Part shown: in pieces, positions 7,570-14,335 of the stretch
Layout: each line of letters begins with the position of its first letter
How positions within the stretch are numbered: position 1 is the stretch's first letter
Assembly (NCBI GenBank): GCA_027604665.1
Contig: JADGIZ010000251.1
Location: 1 to 18,050 of the forward strand
Length of the DNA stretch: 18,050 bases
Reading direction: 5' to 3'
Source of the DNA: Polyrhizophydium stewartii
Taxonomy: Eukaryota > Chytridiomycota > Chytridiomycetes > Rhizophydiales
Notes under the pieces: model-generated
Told to the model about the DNA's origin: nothing
Seen by the model: only the letters and a program-made list of their open reading frames with translations
The model's database searches: none
Made by a program: the position numbers and the translations under genes

Positions 7570-8970
7570 ATGCTCCGACGCCCTCCGACGCCCGCTGCAA
7601 GCGCTTCCGTGCCTGCTGCCACCTCGGGCGCCGCTTGCGCTCTTGAGAGTGCCCTGCCTCTCGGCACCTCGCACTGGGACCGTCTGCCGCGCGAGCTCAA
7701 GGACATGGTCGTCGAGGACGCGGGCGTGTTGACGAAGCTGACGGTTGGCTGGCTGTCTGCGGACGCCGCGGCGCAGCTGAGCGACGACGACAAGCTGCAG
7801 CTCTGGAGCCAGGCGTTCGAGTGCGAGTGGCCAGGGGATCTGGCGACCCTGCCGCGGCCAGACCGCTTCCGCAGCCGAGTCTTTTGGAACCTGCGCAGCC
7901 GAGACATGTTCGAGCGGGTGCGTGCCCTGCGGCTGCCGACACAGCAGCGCGGCCTGAACCACGCAGCAGTGCGCAACCGCTGGGACGATGTTCTGGACTG
8001 GCAGGACCCCAACAGCCTCGCGGAGCTTGCCGCCGGCGCGGGCAACCTCGAGCTCCTCGCGGACCTGGTCGAGAACCGCAAGACGGCGTCGCTGTCGCTC
8101 GAGCTGGCGCAAGAAGCCGCCTGGTTCGGCCACCTGCATATCCTCAAGTGGCTCCATGAGCGCATGCCCGACGGCGAGTGGTCGTCCACGGTCATGGACT
8201 GGGCGGCCGAGAACGGGCATATCGAGTGCGTCGTTTGGCTGCACACCACCCGCACCGAGGGATGCTCGACGCGGGCCATGGACGTCGCCGCGATCAGCGG
8301 GCGGCTCGGCATGGTTCGCTGGCTCCACCAGAACCGCACCGAGGGCTGCACAACGAACGCCATGACGCTCGCAGCCGCAATGGGGAACCTGCGCGTCATC
8401 CGCTGGTTGCACGAGAACCGCACCGAGGGCTGCACGTCGAGCGCAATCGACTTTGCCGCCGCTCGCGGGCACCTCGAAGTCGTGCGCTGGCTGCACGAGA
8501 ACCGCTCCGAGGGCTGCAGCTCGCGAGCCATCGACGGCGCTGCATCGTGCGGGTACCTTTCCATCGTCGAGTTCCTGCACGCAAACAGCAACGTTGGATG
8601 CACAAGGCGCGCGGTTGTCGAGGCGGCCGAGCACGGGCATGCCGACGTGGTCGCCTTCCTGCTCGAGTACCGCACCGAGGCCACGCCGCAGGACGCCGTC
8701 GTGGCATCCATCCTCGGGGACCAGCCGCACGTGCTTGCGATGCTGCTGGCAAGCCCGCAGCACGCCACGTCGCTCGACATTGCCGGCGCCTTTGACATTG
8801 CCGTCTCGAACCAGGCGCACGATCTGGCCCGCATGCTGTCGGCGGCCGGCCGCGCACGCGGCATTGCGCTGCGGCACACGTTTGGCGGGCTGACGCGGCT
8901 CGAGTGGGCGCTCGTCGCGGCCGCGGCCGCCGTGGCGGGGCTGCTTGCCTGGCGCCGCCTCTGGGCGTGA
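7570..8970 (+). CDS. F-box-like ankyrin protein with 28-residue repeats and C-terminal hydrophobic anchor
   Basis: The protein has 466 residues from the ATG at 7570 (MLRRPPTP). The open frame extends upstream, but without another plausible ATG. Residues 35-63 (HWDRLPRELKDMVVEDAG and on) match the F-box-like N terminus of ANK copy 1, as do the following WSQAFECEWPGDLATLP and NHAAVRNRWDDVLDW segments. Residues ~185-225 share WLHERMPDGEW with the other copies. From residue 228 to 367 there are five 28-residue units of the type RTEGCTxxAMxxAAxxGxLxxVRWLHxN, five residues shorter than the canonical 33-residue ankyrin unit. The last 24 residues (WALVAAAAAVAGLLAWRRLWA) form one hydrophobic segment followed by basic residues and the end of the chain, as in tail-anchored membrane proteins. 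The likely role is a membrane-tethered protein-binding scaffold; the partner is unknown. Confidence 0.82.
   Translation: MLRRPPTPAASASVPAATSGAACALESALPLGTSHWDRLPRELKDMVVEDAGVLTKLTVGWLSADAAAQLSDDDKLQLWSQAFECEWPGDLATLPRPDRFRSRVFWNLRSRDMFERVRALRLPTQQRGLNHAAVRNRWDDVLDWQDPNSLAELAAGAGNLELLADLVENRKTASLSLELAQEAAWFGHLHILKWLHERMPDGEWSSTVMDWAAENGHIECVVWLHTTRTEGCSTRAMDVAAISGRLGMVRWLHQNRTEGCTTNAMTLAAAMGNLRVIRWLHENRTEGCTSSAIDFAAARGHLEVVRWLHENRSEGCSSRAIDGAASCGYLSIVEFLHANSNVGCTRRAVVEAAEHGHADVVAFLLEYRTEATPQDAVVASILGDQPHVLAMLLASPQHATSLDIAGAFDIAVSNQAHDLARMLSAAGRARGIALRHTFGGLTRLEWALVAAAAAVAGLLAWRRLWA
8251..8670 (+). repeat. Five in-frame 84-nt repeat units encoding 28-residue ankyrin-type repeats
   Basis: Units start at 8251, 8335, 8419, 8503 and 8587, exactly 84 bases apart. 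The first four keep a CGC-ACC/TCC-GAG-GGN-TGC block; the fifth is diverged (AGC-AAC-GTT-GGA-TGC). The fixed spacing without indels points to growth by whole-unit duplication under frame constraint. Confidence 0.85.
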
Positions 8971-9050
8971 TGGAGTGCGGCCAGCCAAAAATGAACTCTG
9001 CCCATTTCCACGAAGGTGTGGGGCGTCCCTCATCCACACCACCGGCAGCC

Positions 9051-9122
9051 GCACCGCCTGCACCGCCCGCACCGCCCGCACCACCCGCACCGAGCGCACC
9101 GCTCCCACCGGTCGCACCACCC
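9051..9122. repeat. Nonamer array, eight units of GCACCGCCC type
   Basis: Eight consecutive nine-base units begin at 9051, variants of gcaccgccc (gcaccgcct, gcaccaccc, gcaccgagc, gcaccgctc, ccaccggtc). The array sits between the ankyrin gene stop and the CRAL-TRIO start, 130-200 bases upstream of that ATG. It is strand-asymmetric (C-rich on the + strand). Confidence 0.8.
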
Positions 9123-9253
9123 GGCACCCACCCCGATGCCCGAGGGCACTCCGCAACGCCAGCGGTGCTGCGTGTTAGCCGCACAGCGCTGCACCGCCAG
9201 CTCGCCTGGCGACTTGGTGCTGACGACGTGGTCACCCAACGGCCGGGAGGCAG

Positions 9254-10066
9254 ATGGACGACGTCCACTTTGGCGACGACTTTGACCACGCCCTGGAGCA
9301 GCTCAAGCAGCGGGTGCACGCCAGCTCGTCGCTCGCGAACGCGCAGCTCAGCGAGTCCCTGCTCAAGCGGACCCTATGGGCCAAGCACAACGACGTCAAG
9401 CAGTCGGAGCATCTTCTCCACAACTTTGCCGGCTGGCACCACAAGACGCTCGGCGACTCGGCAAAGCGGCTCGACATCACGCACGTACACCACTTTCTGC
9501 TGACGGGCATCCTGCAGGTCCCCGGCACGACGGACCGCGACGGCTTCCCGATCATCTACATGCGGCCGAACCAGTACCTCCCGGGCAAGATCCCGGCGCA
9601 CTTTGTGGTCAATGCGCTCGTGTACCAGCTCGAGGTGCTGACGTCGGACCCCAAGGCGGCCATGTACGGCTTCACTTTTGTGTGCGACATGCAGAACTGG
9701 GGCTGGTCCAACTTTAGCGTCAGCTATGCAAGCTCGTTTTTCGCCACGCTGCAGGGCCGCTTCCCTGTGCGCGTCCGCAAGTTTGTGCTCGTCAATGCGC
9801 CGTCCATGTTCCCGCTGGTGTGGAAGATCATCCGGCCCATGATGAGCTCCGACTTTGCCGCCAAGTGGAAGCTCGTGACGTCCGAGGGCCTCGTCGAGAT
9901 CATCGATCCCGCCAATGCACCCGTCGAGCTCGGCGGCACCATGGCCACGCCCGACTTTGCTGCGTTTGTGCGCCAGCAGTACGAGCGCGAGGGCAAGCCG
10001 TACAGCCCCGTGAGCATCGACGGCATCGAATGGAAGAAGCTCCACCTCGCAGGGCTTTCCAAATAA
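9254..10066 (+). CDS. CRAL-TRIO (Sec14-like) lipid-transfer protein
   Basis: A single exon of 270 residues from the ATG at 9254 (MDDVHFGDDFDHALEQL). Residues ~35-75 (LLKRTLWAKHNDVKQSEHLL, HNFAGWHHKTL) match the CRAL-TRIO N-terminal helical segment. The lipid-binding fold follows: MYGFTFVCDMQNWGWSNFS (β-strand and gate region), then LQGRFPVRVRKFVLVNAP, VWKIIRPMMS, KWKLVTSEGLVEIID and ELGG, in the usual order. Family members exchange phosphatidylinositol or other lipids between membranes in the cytosol; the ligand cannot be told from sequence. The protein is compact compared with Sec14 itself (~300 residues) and lacks a GOLD domain. Its stop lies inside an AATAAA hexamer, and the gene converges on OLA1 with 101 bases between the stops. 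Confidence 0.9.
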   Translation: MDDVHFGDDFDHALEQLKQRVHASSSLANAQLSESLLKRTLWAKHNDVKQSEHLLHNFAGWHHKTLGDSAKRLDITHVHHFLLTGILQVPGTTDRDGFPIIYMRPNQYLPGKIPAHFVVNALVYQLEVLTSDPKAAMYGFTFVCDMQNWGWSNFSVSYASSFFATLQGRFPVRVRKFVLVNAPSMFPLVWKIIRPMMSSDFAAKWKLVTSEGLVEIIDPANAPVELGGTMATPDFAAFVRQQYEREGKPYSPVSIDGIEWKKLHLAGLSK

Positions 10067-10067
10067 A
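10062..10067 (+). terminator. Candidate poly(A) signal AATAAA overlapping the CRAL-TRIO stop codon
   Basis: The last codon AAA and stop TAA form AAATAAAG, so the hexamer AATAAA includes the stop (10064-10066). If used, the 3' UTR would be only ~10-30 bases. Confidence 0.5.
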
Positions 10068-10105
10068 GCGGGAGCACCGCGGCGCCTCTCGGACCCGAGC
10101 CGTGT

Positions 10106-10111
10106 TTTATT
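10106..10111 (-). terminator. Candidate poly(A) signal AATAAA for OLA1
   Basis: TTTATT on the + strand gives AATAAA on the minus strand, 57 bases past the OLA1 stop at 10168. It lies in the convergent spacer with the CRAL-TRIO gene. Confidence 0.5.
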
Positions 10112-10167
10112 GCGCTCCGCGGCAGGGCAATGCACAGTGGTGGTGTGTGGTGGCATTGGCGTCCGGC

Positions 10168-11892
10168 TTACTTCTTCTTGGTGATCTGGCCGGCCTTGAA
10201 GTAGAGAATGTCGCCGTCCTGCACCACGTACTCGCGGCCTTTCTGGACGTACTTGCCGGCCGCCTTGACGGCCGCCTCGGAGCCGAGCTCCTTGAGGTCG
10301 TTGTAGGTCATGACTTCGGCCATGATGAACGCCTTTTCAAAGTCGGTGTGGATGACGCCGGCAGCTTGGGGCGCCTTGGTGTTCTTGCGGATCGTCCACG
10401 CGCGCACCTCGTCGGGGCCGCCCGTGAAGAAGTAGATGAGCTGCAGCGTGCTGTAGCCCGTGACAATGATCTTGGGCATCACGGACGTGATGGGCTGCGG
10501 GATCTCAAACTGCGTTTGCAGCGCCTTGAGGTACTCGTCCTTCTCGGCCGGGGTCTGCAGGCTGCTGAGCTTGTTCTCGAACAGGCCAGAGTACGGGATC
10601 AGGACGTCGCCCGGGTGGTTCTCGTCGATCCAGGCCTTGATCTTGACCAGCCACTTGTTCTTCTTGCGCACATAGTCGCGCTCGGACAGGTTGCACTGCA
10701 TTCCATCGGCAGGGCGATATGCGTGGCGCGGCAGGCGGAGTCGGTGACACGGATGAGACGGCGCAGCCAGAGCCGGCGGGAAAGGGGAGACGGTCAGCAA
10801 GGGGATGGCACGTCGGTCACGTCGGCGCGCACCGCAGGGCAGCGCCCACCAGGTAGACGACGGGCTTGGCGGTGATGAGCTGAAGCGTGTTGATGAACTC
10901 GATCTCCTTGCCGTTCCAGTCGCCGTCGCGGACGTCCTTCTTCTTGACCGCAACCCAGTCGTGGACCTTGGTGAGCATCTCAAACTCCTCCTTCTTGGCC
11001 TTGTCGGCGGCGTTGCCGCCCTTGCCGATGCGCTCGACGGCGCGGCGTTGCGAGTCGTACTGCGGGGCAAGGGAGCGCAGCCCGCTGTCAGCACATCGGC
11101 GCTCGGGGAGCCCGTCTGGTGAATGCGCGAGCTGGCGTCGGCAGCCGGGCGTACCTGCTTGGTGAGCAGCTCCTCGTCCTTGAGGCGCAGCTCCTCGTGG
11201 ATGATCTGCAGGTCGCGGACGGGGTCGACCTCGCCCTCGACGTGCACGATCTCGTTGTCCTCAAAGGCGCGGCACAGGTGGAAGATGCCGTCGACGGCGC
11301 GAATGTGCGACAGGAACGCGTTGCCCAGGCCCTGGCCCTCGGCGGCGCCCTTGACGAGACCGGCGATGTCGATGACGGTCAGGTACGCGGGCACGCGCGA
11401 CGACGGCTTGTAGAAGTCGACGAGCCAGTCGAAGCGCGGGTCCGGCACCGAGACACGGGCCTCGGCGGGGTCGATCGTGCAGAAGGGGAAATTCTGGTGG
11501 TGATCGCAGCGTGGCGGGCAGGCGAGGCGTGTCAGCGTCGTTCGCCGGCGCTGCGTGCGTGGCAAGCGCGGGCGGCGCGCCGTTTCCGAAGCCGGCGGCG
11601 CGGCAGGGCCAGTGCGCATGCCGGGCGGCCTGGCGGCACTGGCCCCCTGCGCCGGCGCGGGGAGGCGTGCGAGACGGCCGGGCAGCCTGTGGTCGGCAGC
11701 GAAAAAAGACGGTCGAGGGCGGGGGGCTGCTCTGGCTCGGCGACTGACCTCGGACGGCACGGCGCTGTTGGTCAGCGAGTTGAAGAAGGACGACTTGCCG
11801 ACGTTGGGCAGGCCGACGATGCCCATCTTGAGGTTGTTGCTGGGGCGGCCCAGCAGCGGGCGCTCGACGGGGGCGGCCTTCTTGGGTGGCAT
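10168..11892 (-). CDS. OLA1: OLA1/YchF-family Obg-like ATPase, four exons
   Basis: Exons 11892-11749, 11493-11155, 11059-10850 and 10695-10168 join with all introns in phase 0 (255, 95 and 154 bp, GT-AG). The product is 406 residues, close to the ~395 of human and yeast OLA1. Domains in order: G1 loop GLPNVGKSS (~27-35); [14 protein letters not shown] switch region; G3 DIAGLVKGA (~90-98) followed by [20 protein letters not shown]; a coiled-coil insert ([16 protein letters not shown]); the G4-equivalent NLSE (~233-236) in place of NKxD, the feature that makes this family prefer ATP; and a C-terminal TGS domain ([34 protein letters not shown]). The protein ends in KKK. It is a cytosolic ribosome-associated ATPase linked to translation and stress responses. 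The start [12 protein letters not shown] has A at -3. An in-frame upstream ATG at 11955 would add a basic leader. Confidence 0.96.
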   Translation of the reverse strand: MPPKKAAPVERPLLGRPSNNLKMGIVGLPNVGKSSFFNSLTNSAVPSEVSRRARAAPRPRPSFFAADHRLPGRLARLPAPAQGASAARPPGMRTGPAAPPASETARRPRLPRTQRRRTTLTRLACPPRCDHHQNFPFCTIDPAEARVSVPDPRFDWLVDFYKPSSRVPAYLTVIDIAGLVKGAAEGQGLGNAFLSHIRAVDGIFHLCRAFEDNEIVHVEGEVDPVRDLQIIHEELRLKDEELLTKQVRPAADASSRIHQTGSPSADVLTAGCAPLPRSTTRNAAPSSASARAATPPTRPRRRSLRCSPRSTTGLRSRRRTSATATGTARRSSSSTRFSSSPPSPSSTWWALPCGARRRDRRAIPLLTVSPFPPALAAPSHPCHRLRLPRHAYRPADGMQCNLSERDYVRKKNKWLVKIKAWIDENHPGDVLIPYSGLFENKLSSLQTPAEKDEYLKALQTQFEIPQPITSVMPKIIVTGYSTLQLIYFFTGGPDEVRAWTIRKNTKAPQAAGVIHTDFEKAFIMAEVMTYNDLKELGSEAAVKAAGKYVQKGREYVVQDGDILYFKAGQITKKK

Positions 11893-12146
11893 CTTCGAGG
11901 CAAACCGCACACCGAGTGCGAAAAAGCTGTTTCTGGCAATGGAAATTCGCCCCATTGGAGAAGTGCCATATCCCGCCGCTGTGGCAGCCCCGAGGCAGCG
12001 GCGCCGATGGCAGCAGGCTGCGGTGCCGACGGCAGCAGGGCGCAGAAGCGTCTGCGTCACAATCCCCTGATCGCCGCACGGCATCCTGCGCACACCGCTG
12101 GCGGAAGGACCAGAGGCTCATCGGATGGATTTGCACTTGAACCAAC
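11893..12146. promoter_or_regulatory. Divergent promoter between OLA1 and the disordered acidic protein
   Basis: The two starts lie 254 bases apart on opposite strands. A CCAAT box on the minus strand (11954-11958) lies ~62 bases upstream of the OLA1 ATG. A TGCGTCA element (CRE/AP-1 half-site-like) lies near 12051. Both are common in fungal promoters, but their use here is inferred. Confidence 0.4.
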
Positions 12147-13265
12147 ATGCTCGCGCCGTTCGAGCCAGCCGGCGACTTTGACGAGCCGCAGGCGATGGCG
12201 GCAACGGCGTCGGCCGCGGGACTGCCGTGGGGCGCGGCGCCGCAGAAGCCCAAGGCCGCCCCGGCGCAACCAGCAGGCAGCTCCAAACCTCGCGGCGCTG
12301 CAGGCGCTGGCCCTTGCTCCGACGCTGGTGGCGGCGCCTCGAGAGCCTTGGACGACGGCGACGACGACGACGACGGCTCGCTGGAGTCGACGCCTGTTTC
12401 CCGCAGCTCACATCCGCCGGCATGGGTTGCGGTGCAAGAGGCCACGCCGCAGCACGTGTCGTCGTCGTCCTCCCCGCTGCTGCGGGATCGCTCGCCGGCC
12501 GCCGCTCCGGCCGCGGTGCTGTGGCCACAAGCGCCGCCCCCGCCTCAGAAGCAGCACGGCCCTCATGCGCAGCTGTGGCCGCCCTCTGTAGACGGCTTGC
12601 TCGACGACCTGATCGAGCTCGGCAACCCGCAGAGCGCCGCCGCGCACGCAGGCGCCACCAACGGGCTCAGGCATGCTCCCGCCGCAGGCGCCTACAGCAG
12701 CGGCTTTGGCGCCAACAGTTACGACGACGATGACGGCGGCAGCGACGGCGACGAAGACGACGACGTTGATCTGGTCATGATGGAGCGCGAGGCGGACATC
12801 CGGCAGTACTCATTTGCGGTGCAAGGCGACATCTCGGAGCTCGCCGGCGCGCGGGTGTCTGCGCTGCGCATGTCGTCGCCGTTCTCGCGCTCATCGTCCT
12901 CACCTGTGCATATCTACGAGGAGCTGGATCTCGACCTCGACATCCCCGACGACAACAGCACCGGCGGTGACGACAGCAAGGCGGACGTTGGCACGAGCAA
13001 GAGCCGCCGGCCCGGCACGCCGCGGCGCGGGCTCAGCGTCCCAACCCCCGCGTCAGCGGCTGGCCTGCTCAAGAGCGCGCTGGGTCTCTCGGCGCAACCC
13101 GCGATGGCCGCCAGCGGCGAGATGTCGCCCACCAGCCCCGGTGGCAACACAGAGGGCACGGTTGGGCAATTGCGGCGCAGCCGCAGCCTGGGCTCGGCGT
13201 GGTGGGGTACCCTGTTGGCCAACTTCTGTATGATTGTTCATGACCCGCCGAACGAGCGGCAATGA
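12147..13265 (+). CDS. Hypothetical disordered Ala/Ser/Asp-rich protein
   Basis: An open frame of 372 residues starts at the first ATG (MLAPFEPAGDFDEPQAM). I do not recognise a family. It is low-complexity throughout: an Ala/Pro N terminus; an acidic run after residue ~70 (DDGDDDDDGS); Pro/Gln-rich middle; a second acidic run (~190-215, YDDDDGGSDGDEDDD); a somewhat ordered stretch EADIRQYSFAVQGDISELAG; serine patch; alternating acidic DLDLDIPDD; and basic serine/proline sites (SKSRRPGTPRRG, RRSRSLG) that look like kinase targets. Codon use keeps the usual high GC at third positions, and the opposite strand gives only arginine-rich frames, which supports coding. The last ~20 residues (WWGTLLANFCMIVHDPPNERQ) differ in style, so an unrecognised donor such as GTACCC near 13206 may end the true exon earlier. 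A regulatory or scaffold role is possible but unsupported. Confidence 0.6.
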   Translation: MLAPFEPAGDFDEPQAMAATASAAGLPWGAAPQKPKAAPAQPAGSSKPRGAAGAGPCSDAGGGASRALDDGDDDDDGSLESTPVSRSSHPPAWVAVQEATPQHVSSSSSPLLRDRSPAAAPAAVLWPQAPPPPQKQHGPHAQLWPPSVDGLLDDLIELGNPQSAAAHAGATNGLRHAPAAGAYSSGFGANSYDDDDGGSDGDEDDDVDLVMMEREADIRQYSFAVQGDISELAGARVSALRMSSPFSRSSSSPVHIYEELDLDLDIPDDNSTGGDDSKADVGTSKSRRPGTPRRGLSVPTPASAAGLLKSALGLSAQPAMAASGEMSPTSPGGNTEGTVGQLRRSRSLGSAWWGTLLANFCMIVHDPPNERQ

Positions 13266-13290
13266 ACGCTCGTGACAAGCTGTGCGCACG

Positions 13291-13372
13291 TTGCGGATGC
13301 GGAGTTTGCAGATGCGGGGCATTCGGATGCGGAATGCGGAATGCGGAATGCGGAATGCGGGGGCATTCATGT
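13291..13372. repeat. GGAATGC heptamer array with flanking inverted GCATTC
   Basis: Four perfect GGAATGC units occupy 13331-13358, preceded by imperfect GGATGCGG-type units from about 13291. GCATTC, the reverse complement of GAATGC, occurs on both sides (13319-13324 and 13363-13368), so several alternative hairpins can form. The array lies between the disordered-protein gene and the Ohr start. Confidence 0.75.
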
Positions 13373-13461
13373 GCGGCATCTCGGTCGTATGACTGTTCCG
13401 TTTCTCCGCAGATCGTCATAAAAAGCTGCTCATGAACTTGCCCTGACCCGATCATACCCTC

Positions 13462-14181
13462 ATGTTCCGCGTCGCCACCCCCCTCGCCCGCGCTGCTGCC
13501 GCTGCCGTCCGCACGGCTCCCGCCGTCCCCCGCGCCCGCATGATGTCGGCGCTCTCCATCACGCCCCTCTACACGGCCGAGGCCTCGGCCACTGGCGGCC
13601 GGTGAGCACTGCGGTCGACGTTGCGGCCGACGTTGCGGCCGACGTTGCGGCCGACACGTTGCGGCCGACACGCTGCGGCCGCCACTGCACGCCGCTGACC
13701 GCCCGACCGCACCGCCCTCCAGTAACGGCCACGTGCGCTCGTCCGACGGCCTCATCGACTACGACCTGGCCATTCCCAAGTCCATGGGCGGCCCCGGTAC
13801 GCGCGCGTGGCCCGCGATCTCGCGAGATTGCGTGCCCGCTGACCGACGCCGCCTCCGCTCCTCCACCACCGCTGCCTGCCAGGCGGCGCCAAGACCAACC
13901 CCGAGCAGCTCTTTGCCGCCGGCTACGCGTCGTGCTTCCACAGCGCGCTCGGCCTTGTTGCCGGCCAGGCCAAGGTCCCGCTGCCCAAGGACGCGACGGT
14001 CACGGCGCATGTCCATATTGGCCGCTCCGAGCCGGCGTTCAAGCTCGAGGTGGAGCTCAAGGTCAGCGCCCCCAGCATGGACAAGGCCGCGCTCCAGAAG
14101 CTTGTCGACGCCGCCCACAACGTGTGCCCATACTCGCTCGCCACGCGCAACAACATCAAGGTCCACCTCACCGTCGTCTGA
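13462..14181 (+). CDS. ohr: Ohr/OsmC-family organic hydroperoxide reductase, three exons, probable mitochondrial leader
   Basis: Exons 13462-13601, 13723-13796 and 13883-14181 give 170 residues; introns of 121 and 86 bp have GT-AG ends and split codons exactly. The core is typical of Ohr: LYTAEASATGGRNGHVRSSDG, then [30 protein letters not shown]. The peroxidatic Cys is residue 89 (GYASCFHSAL) and the resolving Cys residue 153 (HNVCPYSLATRNN). The arginine in the GGRNGH loop and the Glu of NPEQ that tune the active site are present. The enzyme reduces organic hydroperoxides to alcohols; bacterial Ohr uses lipoylated partners as donor. The first ~35 residues (MFRVATPLARAAAAAVR, APAVPRARMMS) are Arg/Ala-rich without acidic residues, a mitochondrial targeting profile. 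That fits a lipoyl-dependent donor, since lipoylated enzymes are mitochondrial. It converges on the F-box gene at 14334. Confidence 0.93.
13608..13680. repeat. 12-bp minisatellite inside the first Ohr intron
   Basis: About five to six tandem variants of GTTGCGGCCGAC (some extended by CA) fill most of the 121-bp intron 13602-13722. The unit length leaves splice sites untouched, so copy number could vary freely. Confidence 0.8.
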
Positions 14182-14329
14182 AGGCCCTCTGCGAGCTTGC
14201 GGGTCTCGCTCCCCCTCGACAGCACCTTCGCTCTCCTCATCGCCGACACTGCTCGTCGGAAAATGAAACTGCGCTTCGCTTGATCGGACTTGCGCGCAGA
14301 CGCACGGCAGAGGACAAGGGCAGTTGAAC

Positions 14330-14335
14330 TTTATT
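14330..14335 (-). terminator. Candidate poly(A) signal AATAAA overlapping the F-box gene stop codon
   Basis: The minus strand reads TAATAAA, in which the stop TAA (14336-14334) overlaps AATAAA. This repeats the arrangement at the CRAL-TRIO stop. Confidence 0.5.

Noticed and set aside
8251..8670. Regular repeats as a possible CRISPR array
   Set aside because: The units are fully coding, contiguous, without spacers, and encode ankyrin-type repeats.
7512..9156. Two very long minus-strand open frames (about 500 and 530 codons) opposite the third ankyrin gene
   Set aside because: They mirror the GC-rich + strand gene, are rich in Arg, Cys and Ser without domains, and carry mirror images of the 84-nt units. 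The + strand has clear ankyrin and F-box-like sequence.
8904..9503. Open frame with a Pro-Ala repeat between the ankyrin and CRAL-TRIO genes
   Set aside because: It overlaps both genes out of frame, and its repeat comes from the nonamer array. No domain is visible.
11119..12591. Plus-strand open frame of 490 codons opposite the OLA1 5' half
   Set aside because: OLA1 on the minus strand is certain from its motifs; this frame is a GC-driven antisense shadow running into the next gene.
13069..13755. Minus-strand frame with PQRRPQRR repeats opposite the Ohr 5' end
   Set aside because: Its repeats are the intronic minisatellite read in reverse. The + strand Ohr exons explain the region.
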